Shown here: positions 16,643 through 24,849 of the stretch, one piece after another | How positions within the stretch are numbered: position 1 is the stretch's first letter | Layout: each line of letters begins with the position of its first letter | Assembly: GCA_964428895.1 (NCBI GenBank) | Contig: CAYRZU010000021.1 | Span: forward strand, 1 to 44,260 | Source: HyVt-337 sp964428895 | Lineage (GTDB): Bacteria > Planctomycetota > Phycisphaerae > SM23-33 | Length of the DNA stretch: 44,260 nucleotides | Direction: 5' to 3' | Translations under genes and position numbers: made by a program | Notes under the pieces: model-generated | What the model was told of the DNA's origin: nothing | What the model saw: the letters and a program-made list of their open reading frames with translations, nothing else | Database searches by the model: none

Positions 16643-17935
16643 CTACATCAGCTTGGCCGCGGCGGCGAAGGCGTCGGCAGCGACGGAGATCGTCCGATCG
16701 AGATCCTCAGCCGTATGGGCGGCGGAAACGAACATCGCCTCAAATTGGCTGGGGGCGAGCCACATCCCGCCATCGAGCATCACGCCGAAGTAGGCGGCGA
16801 AGGCGTCGGTGTTGCATTCGAGCGTGTCGTCGTGGTTGATGACCGGCCCGGGGCGGAAGAATCCGCACATCATGCTTCCGATGCGGTTGAAGCAGGTTGT
16901 CTCGGCCAGGCCGGCCGTCGCGGCGGCCTGGCGGAGGCCGTCGGCGAGGGTGGCCGACTTCTGCTCCAACGTCTCGTAAAAGCCATCACCGCGGAGTTCG
17001 GACAGTGTCGCCAGGCCCGCCGCCATGGCGATCGGATTTCCCGAGAGCGTCCCGGCCTGGTAGACCGAGCCGACCGGGGACAGATGGTCCATGATGGCCG
17101 CCGGGCCGCCCAGTGCGCCGACCGGCATGCCGCCGCCGATGATCTTGCCCAGTGTGGTGATGTCCGGGCGAACGCCGTAGACGGTTTGGGCTCCGCCGTA
17201 GGCCAGGCGGAAACCGGTGATGACCTCGTCGAAGATCAGCAACGCGCCGGTGCGGTCGCAGATCTGTCGGAGCCCTTCCAGGTAGCCGGGCTGAGGCAGG
17301 ATCACGCCCATGTTGCCCGCGACGGGTTCGACCAGGACGGCCGAGACGTCGCTCGTGCAGGCGGCTTCGACAGCGGCCAGATCGTTGTAGGGAACCAAGT
17401 GCGTATCGGCGACGGCCCCGGACGTCACGCCCGGCGAGTTGGGCACGCCCAGCGTGGTGGCGCCGCTGCCGGCGGCGACCAGCAGGGCGTCAGAATGGCC
17501 GTGATAGCACCCCTTGCACTTGATGATGCCGTTTCGGCCTGTTGCGCCGCGGGCCAACCGAATGGCCGTCATCAACGCTTCCGTGCCGCTGCTGACGAAG
17601 CGGACCTTTTCGATGGACTCAAAGGCGGCGATCACGGCGTCGGCCAGGTTGACCTCGATCTCCGTCGGGGCCCCGTAGGTCGTGCCTCGCTCGATGGCCT
17701 CGCGGATGGCCGCGAGCACCGGCTCGGGCGCATGGCCCAGGATGCCGGGCCCGTAGCTGCAGACGTAATCGACGTACTCATTGTCGTCGACGTCGGTGAT
17801 GTGACCGCCCTTGGCCGACGCGACAAACACGGGATCCTTTTCGACGGCGCGGTAGGCCCGGACGGGCGAGTTGACCCCGCCGACCAGGCTCTGGGTGGCG
17901 CGTTCGAATGCGGCGTGGGACTTGGGTCGTTGCAC
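16643..17935 (-). CDS. hemL: Glutamate-1-semialdehyde 2,1-aminomutase
   Basis: A 430-aa PLP enzyme that converts glutamate-1-semialdehyde to 5-aminolevulinate, the second step of the C5 tetrapyrrole route. It has FDEVITGFR, the PLP-contacting Asp motif, and TTLGKIIGGGMPVGALGG, in which the Lys forms the Schiff base. The early GGVNSPVRAY and the SSGTEA turn are typical of HemL. The start is GTG 17935, with GAGGAG about nine bases upstream. It lies 22 bases after the precorrin-2 dehydrogenase gene and is probably co-transcribed with it, pointing away from hemB. Confidence 0.95.
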   Translation of the reverse strand: MQRPKSHAAFERATQSLVGGVNSPVRAYRAVEKDPVFVASAKGGHITDVDDNEYVDYVCSYGPGILGHAPEPVLAAIREAIERGTTYGAPTEIEVNLADAVIAAFESIEKVRFVSSGTEALMTAIRLARGATGRNGIIKCKGCYHGHSDALLVAAGSGATTLGVPNSPGVTSGAVADTHLVPYNDLAAVEAACTSDVSAVLVEPVAGNMGVILPQPGYLEGLRQICDRTGALLIFDEVITGFRLAYGGAQTVYGVRPDITTLGKIIGGGMPVGALGGPAAIMDHLSPVGSVYQAGTLSGNPIAMAAGLATLSELRGDGFYETLEQKSATLADGLRQAAATAGLAETTCFNRIGSMMCGFFRPGPVINHDDTLECNTDAFAAYFGVMLDGGMWLAPSQFEAMFVSAAHTAEDLDRTISVAADAFAAAAKLM

Positions 17936-17957
17936 GGCAGGAAACTCCTCTAAGGTC

Positions 17958-18581
17958 TCAATGGGACTCCGAGAGCAATGTCTCGAGCATGTGGATCAGG
18001 GCGGATGTGCCGCCATGGCGGAACGTGTCGTATCCGTCGGGGCCGGCCAGTTGGGTGAACACATCGTGACGACGATGGCCGTCGGAGACGCGCGCCTTGA
18101 CGGTGCCGCGCAGGGAGTGCAGGGCTTCAGCAAACTCGCCGATTCGTTCGGGTAGGGCCCGGCGGAGCGGGTTCTTTAACTGAGACGCCAGCGCCGGGGC
18201 GGTTCCGTCCGTTCCGATGGCGACGGTTACGGCTCCGTCGGTAACGACGGCTGCGGAGTAGAAGTCGCACGCATCCGGCTGATCCACGGAGTTGACCAGA
18301 GCGCCGGTGGCGCGGGCGGCGTCGGCAACGGCAGCGTTGACGCCGGGGTCGTTCGTGGCGGCGAAGACCAGCATGGCCCCGGCGAGCGTTTCGGGCTCGT
18401 ATGGGCCGAGGATGACCGTTAGACCATCGGTATCCGCCGACTCACACAGTTCCTTCGCGACGACCGTAACCGCAGCGCCGGCGTCACGCAGGGCGCGGGC
18501 CTTGCGCAGAGCAACGGGCCCGCCGCCAACCACCACGGTGCGTCGGCCCTCCAATTTCAACATGATGGGGAATGTGGCCAT
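17958..18581 (-). CDS. Precorrin-2 dehydrogenase (siroheme synthase N-terminal type)
   Basis: A 207-aa protein of the CysG-N/Met8p/SirC family. An N-terminal Rossmann motif (VVVGGGPVALRKARAL) binds NAD, and VNSVDQPDACDFYSAAVV is the conserved block before the dimerisation helices. It oxidises precorrin-2 to sirohydrochlorin; whether this form also inserts Fe2+, as Met8p does, cannot be read. With the CobA activity encoded at 22130 it supplies siroheme, the substrate of the Ahb enzymes in the divergent operon. The start ATG 18581 has no strong ribosome-binding site. Confidence 0.88.
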   Translation of the reverse strand: MATFPIMLKLEGRRTVVVGGGPVALRKARALRDAGAAVTVVAKELCESADTDGLTVILGPYEPETLAGAMLVFAATNDPGVNAAVADAARATGALVNSVDQPDACDFYSAAVVTDGAVTVAIGTDGTAPALASQLKNPLRRALPERIGEFAEALHSLRGTVKARVSDGHRRHDVFTQLAGPDGYDTFRHGGTSALIHMLETLLSESH

Positions 18582-18680
18582 CGCGAGGTCTCGGGAGGCT
18601 AGTTAACTATAGCCATCCAACGGAGACAACCGCCAATTTGGGCCGCGGACGCAAACTCATACGCGGTTGGGGCGATATGG

Positions 18681-18709
18681 TTGCGACCGGCCTCCGACGC
18701 GCCTATAGT
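18681..18709 (+). promoter_or_regulatory. Sigma-70-like promoter of the hemB-ahb operon
   Basis: TTGCGA at 18681-18686, a 17-base spacer and TATAGT at 18704-18709 lie 50 bases before the hemB ATG. This is the divergent space between the precorrin-2 dehydrogenase and hemB genes (18582-18757). A TTAACTATAG stretch near 18602 could serve the opposite direction. No operator palindrome was recognised. Confidence 0.5.
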
Positions 18710-18757
18710 TGACCATTGAGGACTAGTTTAGAACGACGCGCGGTTGCAGGAATACCC

Positions 18758-19750
18758 ATGAGTGAGTTCCCCACAAGACGGTTGAGGCGGCTGAGGATCA
18801 GCGCGACCCTGCGCGACATGCTGGCTGACGTGACGGTTACCTGCGATGATCTGATTGCGCCCCTGTTCGTTCGGAGTGGGAAGGGCGTTCGTCAGGAGAT
18901 CACCTCCATGCCGGGGCAGTTCCAGTTTTCGGTGGACACCGCCCTGAAGACGGTTCAGCGGTGGGCGGACAAAGGCTTGCGGGCGGTGCTGCTATTTGGC
19001 ATCCCGGCTGCCAAGGACGCCGCTGGCTCGGCCGCGTGGGATTCCGGCGAATCCGTGCAGGAACTGACTCGGCAGATCAAGCAAGCGCTGCCGCAGATGC
19101 TGGTGATCACCGACGTCTGCCTGTGCGAATACACCGATCATGGCCATTGCGGGCCTGTCGTCGATCGCGCCGATGGCTGCAAGGACGTGGACAACGACGC
19201 GGCGCTGGAGTTGTTGGGCAAGGTTGCGGTCTCTCACGCCGAAGCCGAGGCGGACATCGTGGCCCCGTCGGCCATGATGGACGGGCAAGTCGCCGCGATT
19301 CGCCAGGCCCTCGATAACGCCGGCCGGATCGATACGGCCATCCTGTCCTATGCGGTCAAGTACGCTTCGGCCCTGTACGGGCCCTTCCGTGACGCTGCCG
19401 AAAGCACGCCGCAGTTTGGAGATCGGCGCACCTACCAGATGGACCCTCGCACCGCGGGCCAAGCCTTGCTGGAGGCTGACGCCGATGTCCGCGAAGGTGC
19501 CGACATGCTCATGGTCAAGCCCGCGGGGGCGTACCTCGATGTCATCGCTCGCGTCCGCCGACGGTTCAAGCTGCCGTTGGCGGCCTATCAGGTCAGCGGC
19601 GAATACGCCATGATCAAGTCGGCCGCAGCGGCGGGTTGGCTGGATGAACGCGGCGTGGCGATGGAAAGCGTGACAGCGATCAAACGCGCTGGGGCCGATT
19701 TGGTGATCACCTACTTCGCAGAGCAACTGGTCGACTGGCTAACCGACTAG
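18758..19750 (+). CDS. hemB: Porphobilinogen synthase (5-aminolevulinate dehydratase)
   Basis: A 330-aa enzyme that condenses two 5-aminolevulinates to porphobilinogen. Zinc-site cysteines are Cys121, Cys123 and Cys131 in DVCLCEYTDHGHCG, so this is the zinc-dependent form. Active-site lysines are Lys201 (AVKYASALYGP) and Lys254 (LMVKPAGAYLD). Start ATG 18758 has AGGA six bases upstream and follows a good promoter; an ATG-like extension to 18716 is less likely because it would begin at the presumed transcript start. It is the first gene of the plus-strand heme operon, 20 bases before hemA. Confidence 0.95.
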   Translation: MSEFPTRRLRRLRISATLRDMLADVTVTCDDLIAPLFVRSGKGVRQEITSMPGQFQFSVDTALKTVQRWADKGLRAVLLFGIPAAKDAAGSAAWDSGESVQELTRQIKQALPQMLVITDVCLCEYTDHGHCGPVVDRADGCKDVDNDAALELLGKVAVSHAEAEADIVAPSAMMDGQVAAIRQALDNAGRIDTAILSYAVKYASALYGPFRDAAESTPQFGDRRTYQMDPRTAGQALLEADADVREGADMLMVKPAGAYLDVIARVRRRFKLPLAAYQVSGEYAMIKSAAAAGWLDERGVAMESVTAIKRAGADLVITYFAEQLVDWLTD

Positions 19751-19770
19751 ATCGGCACGCTAGCGCCCTA

Positions 19771-21183
19771 TTGGGATTCGTGAACGACAAGAGCCTACAG
19801 AACGTCTCGGTGGTCGGCATCAGCCACCAGACCGCGCCCGTTTCCGTCCGGGAGGCGGTGGCCCTGACGGCGCCGCAGGTCCGCGAGGTCCTCGCCCGTA
19901 TGCATGTCGAGGGCGTCTTCGAGGAGGCGGTGGTCCTCAGCACGTGCAATCGGACGGAGGTGTACTTCGTCCGGCATGGCGGGGATGACGCCCTGGGGTA
20001 CGCGTTGGACCGCATCGGTCAGGTCAAGGACATGGCGTCCGTGGCGGATCGGTCGTCGTTCTATCAGCGCGACGGTGGCGATGCGGTACGACACCTGTTC
20101 AACGTAGCGGCCGGCCTGGACTCGCAACTGGTCGGTGAACACGAAATCCTCGGCCAACTCAAACGCGCCTACCGCGTCGCCCTGGTAGCCCAGAACACGC
20201 GATTCCTCCTGAACAAGCTGATGCACTGGGCGTTCCGGGTCGGCAAGCGCGTCCACGCGCGTACGCAATTGGGGCAGGGCTCGGTTAGCGTGCCCCATGC
20301 CGCGGTGGAATTGGCCGGCCGAACCCTGGATGGACTGGCGGGCAAGAGCGTGTTGCTGGTTGGCGCCGGTGAGGCCGGCGAACTGGCCGCCAAGGCGGTA
20401 CTGCGGCGCGGCCCGGCGCGAATTCTGGTGGCCAACCGCACGCTGGCCCGGGCCGAGCAGGTGGCCGAGCGGTTGACTCGGTTGAATCCGAGCGCGGGGC
20501 CCCTGGTCCGGTGTCCGGCTGTCTTGCGAGGACACGGCGGCCGTAATGCGGTTCTGGCTGATGACGCCGGGCCGCCGCGGCCAACGGTCGAGCCGATGGC
20601 GCTGGCCGATCTGTCGAGGGCGATTGGTGAGGTGGACTTGGTCATCGCGTCCGTATCGGCGGAGGAGCACGTATTGACCTACGACGGGCTGGCAGGGCAT
20701 GTCTCGCCGAACGGCCGGCCGCTGGTTGTGATCGACCTGGGCGTGCCGCGGAATGTGGATCCCAAGCTGGGCGAGTTGCTCAACGTGCGTTTGCAGAACC
20801 TGGACGGCCTGGCGGAACTCGTGGAGGCCACGATTGCCAACCGCCGTGCGGAGATCCCCAAGGCCGATGCGATGGTGGCCGATGAGATGGCGGCCTTTGA
20901 GGAGTGGTTTGATTCGCTGCAGGTCGTGCCGACCATCAAGTTGCTCAAGGAACGGTTCGCGGCCTTTGAGGTCGAGCAGTTCGAACGGCAGGGCCGCAAG
21001 TTCGATGCCGACCATCATCAGGAAGTGGCCCACTACACACGGGGGCTGGCCAATCGGATTCTGCACCACCCGATTGCCTTTCTCCGAACGATGTCGGCTG
21101 AGGCGGGGCTCAGCGAGCAACTGGCTGCGGTGGACATGATCCGGAGGATGTTCGACCTGGACGCTCTGGAGAGCGACCGATGA
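19771..21183 (+). CDS. hemA: Glutamyl-tRNA reductase
   Basis: A 470-aa NADPH-dependent reductase that forms glutamate-1-semialdehyde from glutamyl-tRNA. It shows VVGISHQTAPVSVRE at the N-terminus, the nucleophile Cys59 in VVLSTCNRTEVY, and LDSQLVGEHEILGQLK. The NADPH site is VLLVGAGEAGELAAK, and a C-terminal helical dimerisation domain follows. The protein is longer than the usual ~420-430 aa because of about 35 extra residues in the NADPH domain (roughly residues 244-275, including RGHGGRNAVLADDAG). The start is uncertain: TTG 19771 or GTG 19780, neither with a strong ribosome-binding site. Its stop overlaps the hemC start (ATGA). Confidence 0.94.
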   Translation: MGFVNDKSLQNVSVVGISHQTAPVSVREAVALTAPQVREVLARMHVEGVFEEAVVLSTCNRTEVYFVRHGGDDALGYALDRIGQVKDMASVADRSSFYQRDGGDAVRHLFNVAAGLDSQLVGEHEILGQLKRAYRVALVAQNTRFLLNKLMHWAFRVGKRVHARTQLGQGSVSVPHAAVELAGRTLDGLAGKSVLLVGAGEAGELAAKAVLRRGPARILVANRTLARAEQVAERLTRLNPSAGPLVRCPAVLRGHGGRNAVLADDAGPPRPTVEPMALADLSRAIGEVDLVIASVSAEEHVLTYDGLAGHVSPNGRPLVVIDLGVPRNVDPKLGELLNVRLQNLDGLAELVEATIANRRAEIPKADAMVADEMAAFEEWFDSLQVVPTIKLLKERFAAFEVEQFERQGRKFDADHHQEVAHYTRGLANRILHHPIAFLRTMSAEAGLSEQLAAVDMIRRMFDLDALESDR

Positions 21184-22133
21184 CGGTCGTGATCGGCACG
21201 CGCGGTTCAGAGTTGGCGATGTGGCAGGCGAACTACGTTCGCGATGCGCTTCTGCGAATTCACGGCAACCTGGACGTGCGCCTGGACGTAATCAAGACCC
21301 AAGGCGACCAGCGTCTTGGGGCCGACACGCCGGGGCCGTTGGACAAGGGGCTCTTCACGCGCGAGATCGAACGGGCCCTACTGGCCGGCGAGGTCTCGCT
21401 GGCTGTTCACAGCCTCAAAGACCTGCCGACCGAGCAACCCGACGGGGTGATGATCGCGGCCGTCCCGGCCAGAGAGGACCCCGCCGATGTTCTGATCAGC
21501 AAGAGCGGGTTGGGCCTGGCCGATCTGCCTGCCGGTGCGACCGTTCTGACCGGATCGCCGCGGCGGGGCTCGCAGGTGCTGCATCGTCGAAACGATCTGA
21601 GAATAGCGCCGATCCGAGGCAACGTGCCGACGCGCCTGCGGAAGCTGGCTGAATCGGACGCCGAAGCCGTGGTGCTCGCCCGGGCGGGATTGGTCCGTTT
21701 GGGCTTGGACGAGCCGATCACCGAACGGTTAGACCCGGCGTGGTTCCTGCCCGCGTGTGGGCAAGGGGCGTTGGCGCTGCAGGTGCGAACAGACGACGCC
21801 GAGACGGCCGGGCTGGCGGCAGCGTTGGATGATCCGGCCTCTCATCGAGTGGTCGCAGCCGAGCGGGCGTTCCTGGCGGGCATGGGGGCGGGCTGTCGAG
21901 CGCCGCTCGGGGCCTACGCCCGGTACGAAGGCGACGAGTTGAGCGTGTCGGGCATGATCGGCAGCCTGGATGGTTCGCGAGTGCTGTGCCAAGAAGTCTC
22001 CGGTGTGGTGGCGGACCTTCAGGCTGCGGAAGCGTTGGGGCAACTGCTGGCCCAGCGACTGAGCGGTGACGGTGCGATGGACATCATAGACGAGGCCCGT
22101 CGAGCGGCTGAAGCGTCGGAGGATGTCGGATGA
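21180..22133 (+). CDS. hemC: Hydroxymethylbilane synthase (porphobilinogen deaminase)
   Basis: A 317-aa enzyme that polymerises four porphobilinogens to hydroxymethylbilane. It has IGTRGSELAMWQ at the N-terminus, catalytic Asp81 in HSLKDLPTE, and RRGSQVLHRRNDL with the substrate-binding arginines. Cys239 in GMGAGCRAPLGAY carries the dipyrromethane cofactor. Both ends overlap neighbouring genes by ATGA, indicating translational coupling with hemA and the cobA-hemD fusion. Confidence 0.96.
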   Translation: MTVVIGTRGSELAMWQANYVRDALLRIHGNLDVRLDVIKTQGDQRLGADTPGPLDKGLFTREIERALLAGEVSLAVHSLKDLPTEQPDGVMIAAVPAREDPADVLISKSGLGLADLPAGATVLTGSPRRGSQVLHRRNDLRIAPIRGNVPTRLRKLAESDAEAVVLARAGLVRLGLDEPITERLDPAWFLPACGQGALALQVRTDDAETAGLAAALDDPASHRVVAAERAFLAGMGAGCRAPLGAYARYEGDELSVSGMIGSLDGSRVLCQEVSGVVADLQAAEALGQLLAQRLSGDGAMDIIDEARRAAEASEDVG

Positions 22134-23641
22134 ACGGACGCGTACTCCTGATTGGGGCGGGCCCGGGCGATCCGGGGTTGATCACCGTTCGCGGAGTCGA
22201 GGCGCTGGGCGCATGCGACGTGGTGGTCTACGACCATCTCGTGGCGGCGGAGATCCTCAAGCACGTCAAGAGCGGCGCCGATCTGATCTACGCCGGTAAA
22301 CAGGGGGGCGAACACACGCTCAGCCAGAACGACATCAACGAGCTGCTCGTGTCGCGCGCCCAGGCCGGGGCAACGGTCGGGCGTCTGAAGGGCGGCGATC
22401 CGTTTGTGTTCGGCCGCGGCGGGGAAGAAGCGCTGGCGTTGGTTGATGCGGGGATCGATTTCGAGGTCATCCCCGGGGTGACCGCGGGCGTGGCGGGGGC
22501 CGCTTACGCGGGTATTCCCGTCACCCATCGGGAACTGGCCAGCGCCGCTGCACTGATCACGGGCCATGAAACGCCGGACAAGGATGAATCGGACCTGGAT
22601 ATGGACGTGCTGGCCAAGTGGCCGGGCACGTTGGCGTTCTACATGGGCGTCAAGAACCTCCGGCGCTTGTGCGAGGGGTTGCTCTCACACGGCATGGACG
22701 GGCGCACGCCGGCCGCGGTCGTCCGCTGGGCAACCACCCCCGCTCAAGAGGCGATTGTCGGCACGGTGGCGGATCTGCCGGACCTGGCCGACCGGGCCAA
22801 CGTAGCTCCGCCGGCGATGATCTTCATCGGCCCGGTGGTGACCCTGCGGGAGAAGCTGGCGTGGTTCGAACGTCGCCCGCTCTTCGGTCGGCGGGTGGTG
22901 GTCACGCGGGCGCGGGCGCAGGCATCGTCGCTGAGCCGGTGGCTGCGTGATCGGGGGGCGGACGTTATGGAGACCCCGACGATTCGGATCGCCCCGCCAG
23001 AGGACCCGGCGCCGCTACGGGAGGCGATTGGTCGGCTGGAGACCTTTGATTGGGTCGTCTTCACCAGCGTCAACGGCGTGGAGGGGTTCTTCGACGAGCT
23101 GAAGCGGGTCGGCCTGGATTCGCGGGCGCTGCAGGGCTGTCGGATTTGTTCGGTCGGGCCGGCCACGAGCGCGGGACTGGGCCGCAACGGCATTACGCCG
23201 GACGCTCAGCCGGCCAAGTTCGTCACCAGCGAGATCGCCGCAACGATGGCGGCCCAAGGTAATCTCGCGGGCGCTCATATTCTGTGCCCGCGCACGGACA
23301 TCGCTCCCCCGGGGCTGACCGCCGACCTGGCGGCCTGCGGCGCAGAGGTCTGCGAAGTGGTCGCCTATCGGACCATACCCGATCACGGCGGAATCGAACG
23401 GCTGGGCGAGCTCTTGGACGCCGGGAACGTGGACTGGATTACCTTCACCAGTTCCTCCACCGTTCGCAATCTCCTGGCGGGCGTTCCGGCCGATCGCATC
23501 ATCGCCGGCGGGGCGCGGTTGGCTAGCATCGGGCCGGTCACGTCAGCCACCATGAGGGAACGGGGCCTGACGCCGACGATTGAGGCGGATCCGCACACGG
23601 TTTTGGCGTTGGCGGAGGCTATACTGAGTATCGAAAGCTAG
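22130..23641 (+). CDS. cobA-hemD: Uroporphyrinogen-III C-methyltransferase / uroporphyrinogen-III synthase fusion
   Basis: A 503-aa bifunctional protein. Residues 1-~245 are the SAM-dependent methyltransferase (CobA/SUMT): GAGPGDPGLITVRG, then FGRGGEEA, then VTAGVAGAAYAGIPVTHRE. Residues ~250-503 are uroporphyrinogen-III synthase (HemD): RRVVVTRARAQA at the start and WITFTSSSTVRNL near the end. It both closes the ring and methylates it at C2 and C7, giving precorrin-2 and so directing flux to siroheme. Fusions in this order are known in several bacterial groups. Here it fits a pathway in which heme itself is made from siroheme. Confidence 0.95.
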   Translation: MNGRVLLIGAGPGDPGLITVRGVEALGACDVVVYDHLVAAEILKHVKSGADLIYAGKQGGEHTLSQNDINELLVSRAQAGATVGRLKGGDPFVFGRGGEEALALVDAGIDFEVIPGVTAGVAGAAYAGIPVTHRELASAAALITGHETPDKDESDLDMDVLAKWPGTLAFYMGVKNLRRLCEGLLSHGMDGRTPAAVVRWATTPAQEAIVGTVADLPDLADRANVAPPAMIFIGPVVTLREKLAWFERRPLFGRRVVVTRARAQASSLSRWLRDRGADVMETPTIRIAPPEDPAPLREAIGRLETFDWVVFTSVNGVEGFFDELKRVGLDSRALQGCRICSVGPATSAGLGRNGITPDAQPAKFVTSEIAATMAAQGNLAGAHILCPRTDIAPPGLTADLAACGAEVCEVVAYRTIPDHGGIERLGELLDAGNVDWITFTSSSTVRNLLAGVPADRIIAGGARLASIGPVTSATMRERGLTPTIEADPHTVLALAEAILSIES

Positions 23642-23655
23642 CCAGGAGCGTTGCG

Positions 23656-24849
23656 TTGATCGGAATATCCAGGCTGTACTGCGGGGCTATCACCGAAGCC
23701 GATTCCCTCCGTTACGGCAAGGGCCATGGCGGCCGTTCCACGCCCGTCGCGGGGGCGGACAAGCGCCCGGTGATCGTCTTCAACAGCACCCAAAGGTGCA
23801 ACCTGCGTTGCGCCCACTGCTACGCCAACGTGCAAGACGCCGATGGCGAAGGGGAGATGACGACCGAGCAAGCCCTGGCGATGCTGGAGGATATGGCCGC
23901 ATTCGGCTGTCCGGTGATCCTGTTCTCAGGTGGCGAGCCGCTGGCCCGGCGAGACCTGCCCAAGCTGGTGGAGCGAACGGTCGAACTGGGCATGCGGGCG
24001 GTGATTTCCACCAACGGCATGATGATCGATGAGACCACCGCCAACGTGCTCGGCCAGATCGGTCTGAGCTACGCGGGTGTGTCCTTGGATGGCATGCGCG
24101 AGACGCATGATTCCTTCCGCCGACTCAAGGGCGCGTTCGATCAGACCCTAGCCGGTGTCCGCAACGCGCGGAAGGCGGGCATCAAGGTCGGCTTCCGATT
24201 GACCATCACCAAGCACAACGCCGGCGAGATCGGCGACGTGTTCAAGCTGTTGCAGGATGAGGATATCGACCGCATTTGCTTCTACCACCTCGTCAACGTC
24301 GGCCGCGGCAGCGAAATTGCGTCCGACGACCTCGACCACGGCGCCATGCGGGCGACCATGGATGAGATTATCGATCGGACGGCAGCGCTCTGTGCGGCCG
24401 GGCTGCCCAAGGAAGTGCTGACCGTCGACAATCACGCCGACGGCCCGTACCTGTATCTTCGGATGGCTCGCGAGAGTCACCCCAGTGCGGCCGAGGCCTT
24501 GCGACTGTTGCGGCTGACGGGCGGCAATTCCACGGGGTGCGGCATCGGCTGCGTGTCGTGGGACGGCACGGTGCATCCGGACCAGTTCTGGCGAACGGTG
24601 AATCTGGGCAACGTGCTTGAGCGGCCGTTCTCGGAGATCTGGATGGATCTGTCCAATCCGGTGATAGCCAAGCTCAAAGACAAGCGGCCGCACCTGAAGG
24701 GGCGGTGTCAGACCTGCCGGTTCCTGGGCATGTGCGGGGGCAACCTGCGGGCCCGAGCGGAGGCGGCTACGGGTGATCCGTGGGCGTGCGACCCGGCCTG
24801 CTATCTGACCGACGAGGAGATCGCCGGCACGCTGCCAGAGGATTCGTGA
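23656..24849 (+). CDS. ahbC: Radical SAM 12,18-didecarboxysiroheme deacetylase (AhbC)
   Basis: A 397-aa radical SAM protein beginning MIGISRLYCG, the AhbC-type N-terminus. The [4Fe-4S]/SAM motif is CNLRCAHC with Cys48, Cys52 and Cys55, followed by FSGGEPLAR. A C-terminal Cys-rich SPASM/twitch-like segment (GCGIGCVSWDGTVHPDQFW, then CQTCRFLGMCGGNLRARAE) would hold auxiliary cluster(s). AhbC removes the two acetate side chains of 12,18-didecarboxysiroheme to give Fe-coproporphyrin III. The start is TTG 23656, with AGGAG seven bases upstream, 14 bases after the cobA-hemD stop. The paralogue NirJ of heme d1 synthesis is the main alternative; the presence of an AhbD partner favours AhbC. Confidence 0.88.
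   Translation: MIGISRLYCGAITEADSLRYGKGHGGRSTPVAGADKRPVIVFNSTQRCNLRCAHCYANVQDADGEGEMTTEQALAMLEDMAAFGCPVILFSGGEPLARRDLPKLVERTVELGMRAVISTNGMMIDETTANVLGQIGLSYAGVSLDGMRETHDSFRRLKGAFDQTLAGVRNARKAGIKVGFRLTITKHNAGEIGDVFKLLQDEDIDRICFYHLVNVGRGSEIASDDLDHGAMRATMDEIIDRTAALCAAGLPKEVLTVDNHADGPYLYLRMARESHPSAAEALRLLRLTGGNSTGCGIGCVSWDGTVHPDQFWRTVNLGNVLERPFSEIWMDLSNPVIAKLKDKRPHLKGRCQTCRFLGMCGGNLRARAEAATGDPWACDPACYLTDEEIAGTLPEDS

Noticed and set aside
16715..17953. 412-aa open frame on the plus strand
   Set aside because: Antisense shadow of hemL. The minus strand has the PLP-lysine motif and full-length homology.
19795..21120. 441-aa open frame on the minus strand
   Set aside because: Antisense shadow of hemA with biased Arg/Gln/His composition and no motif.
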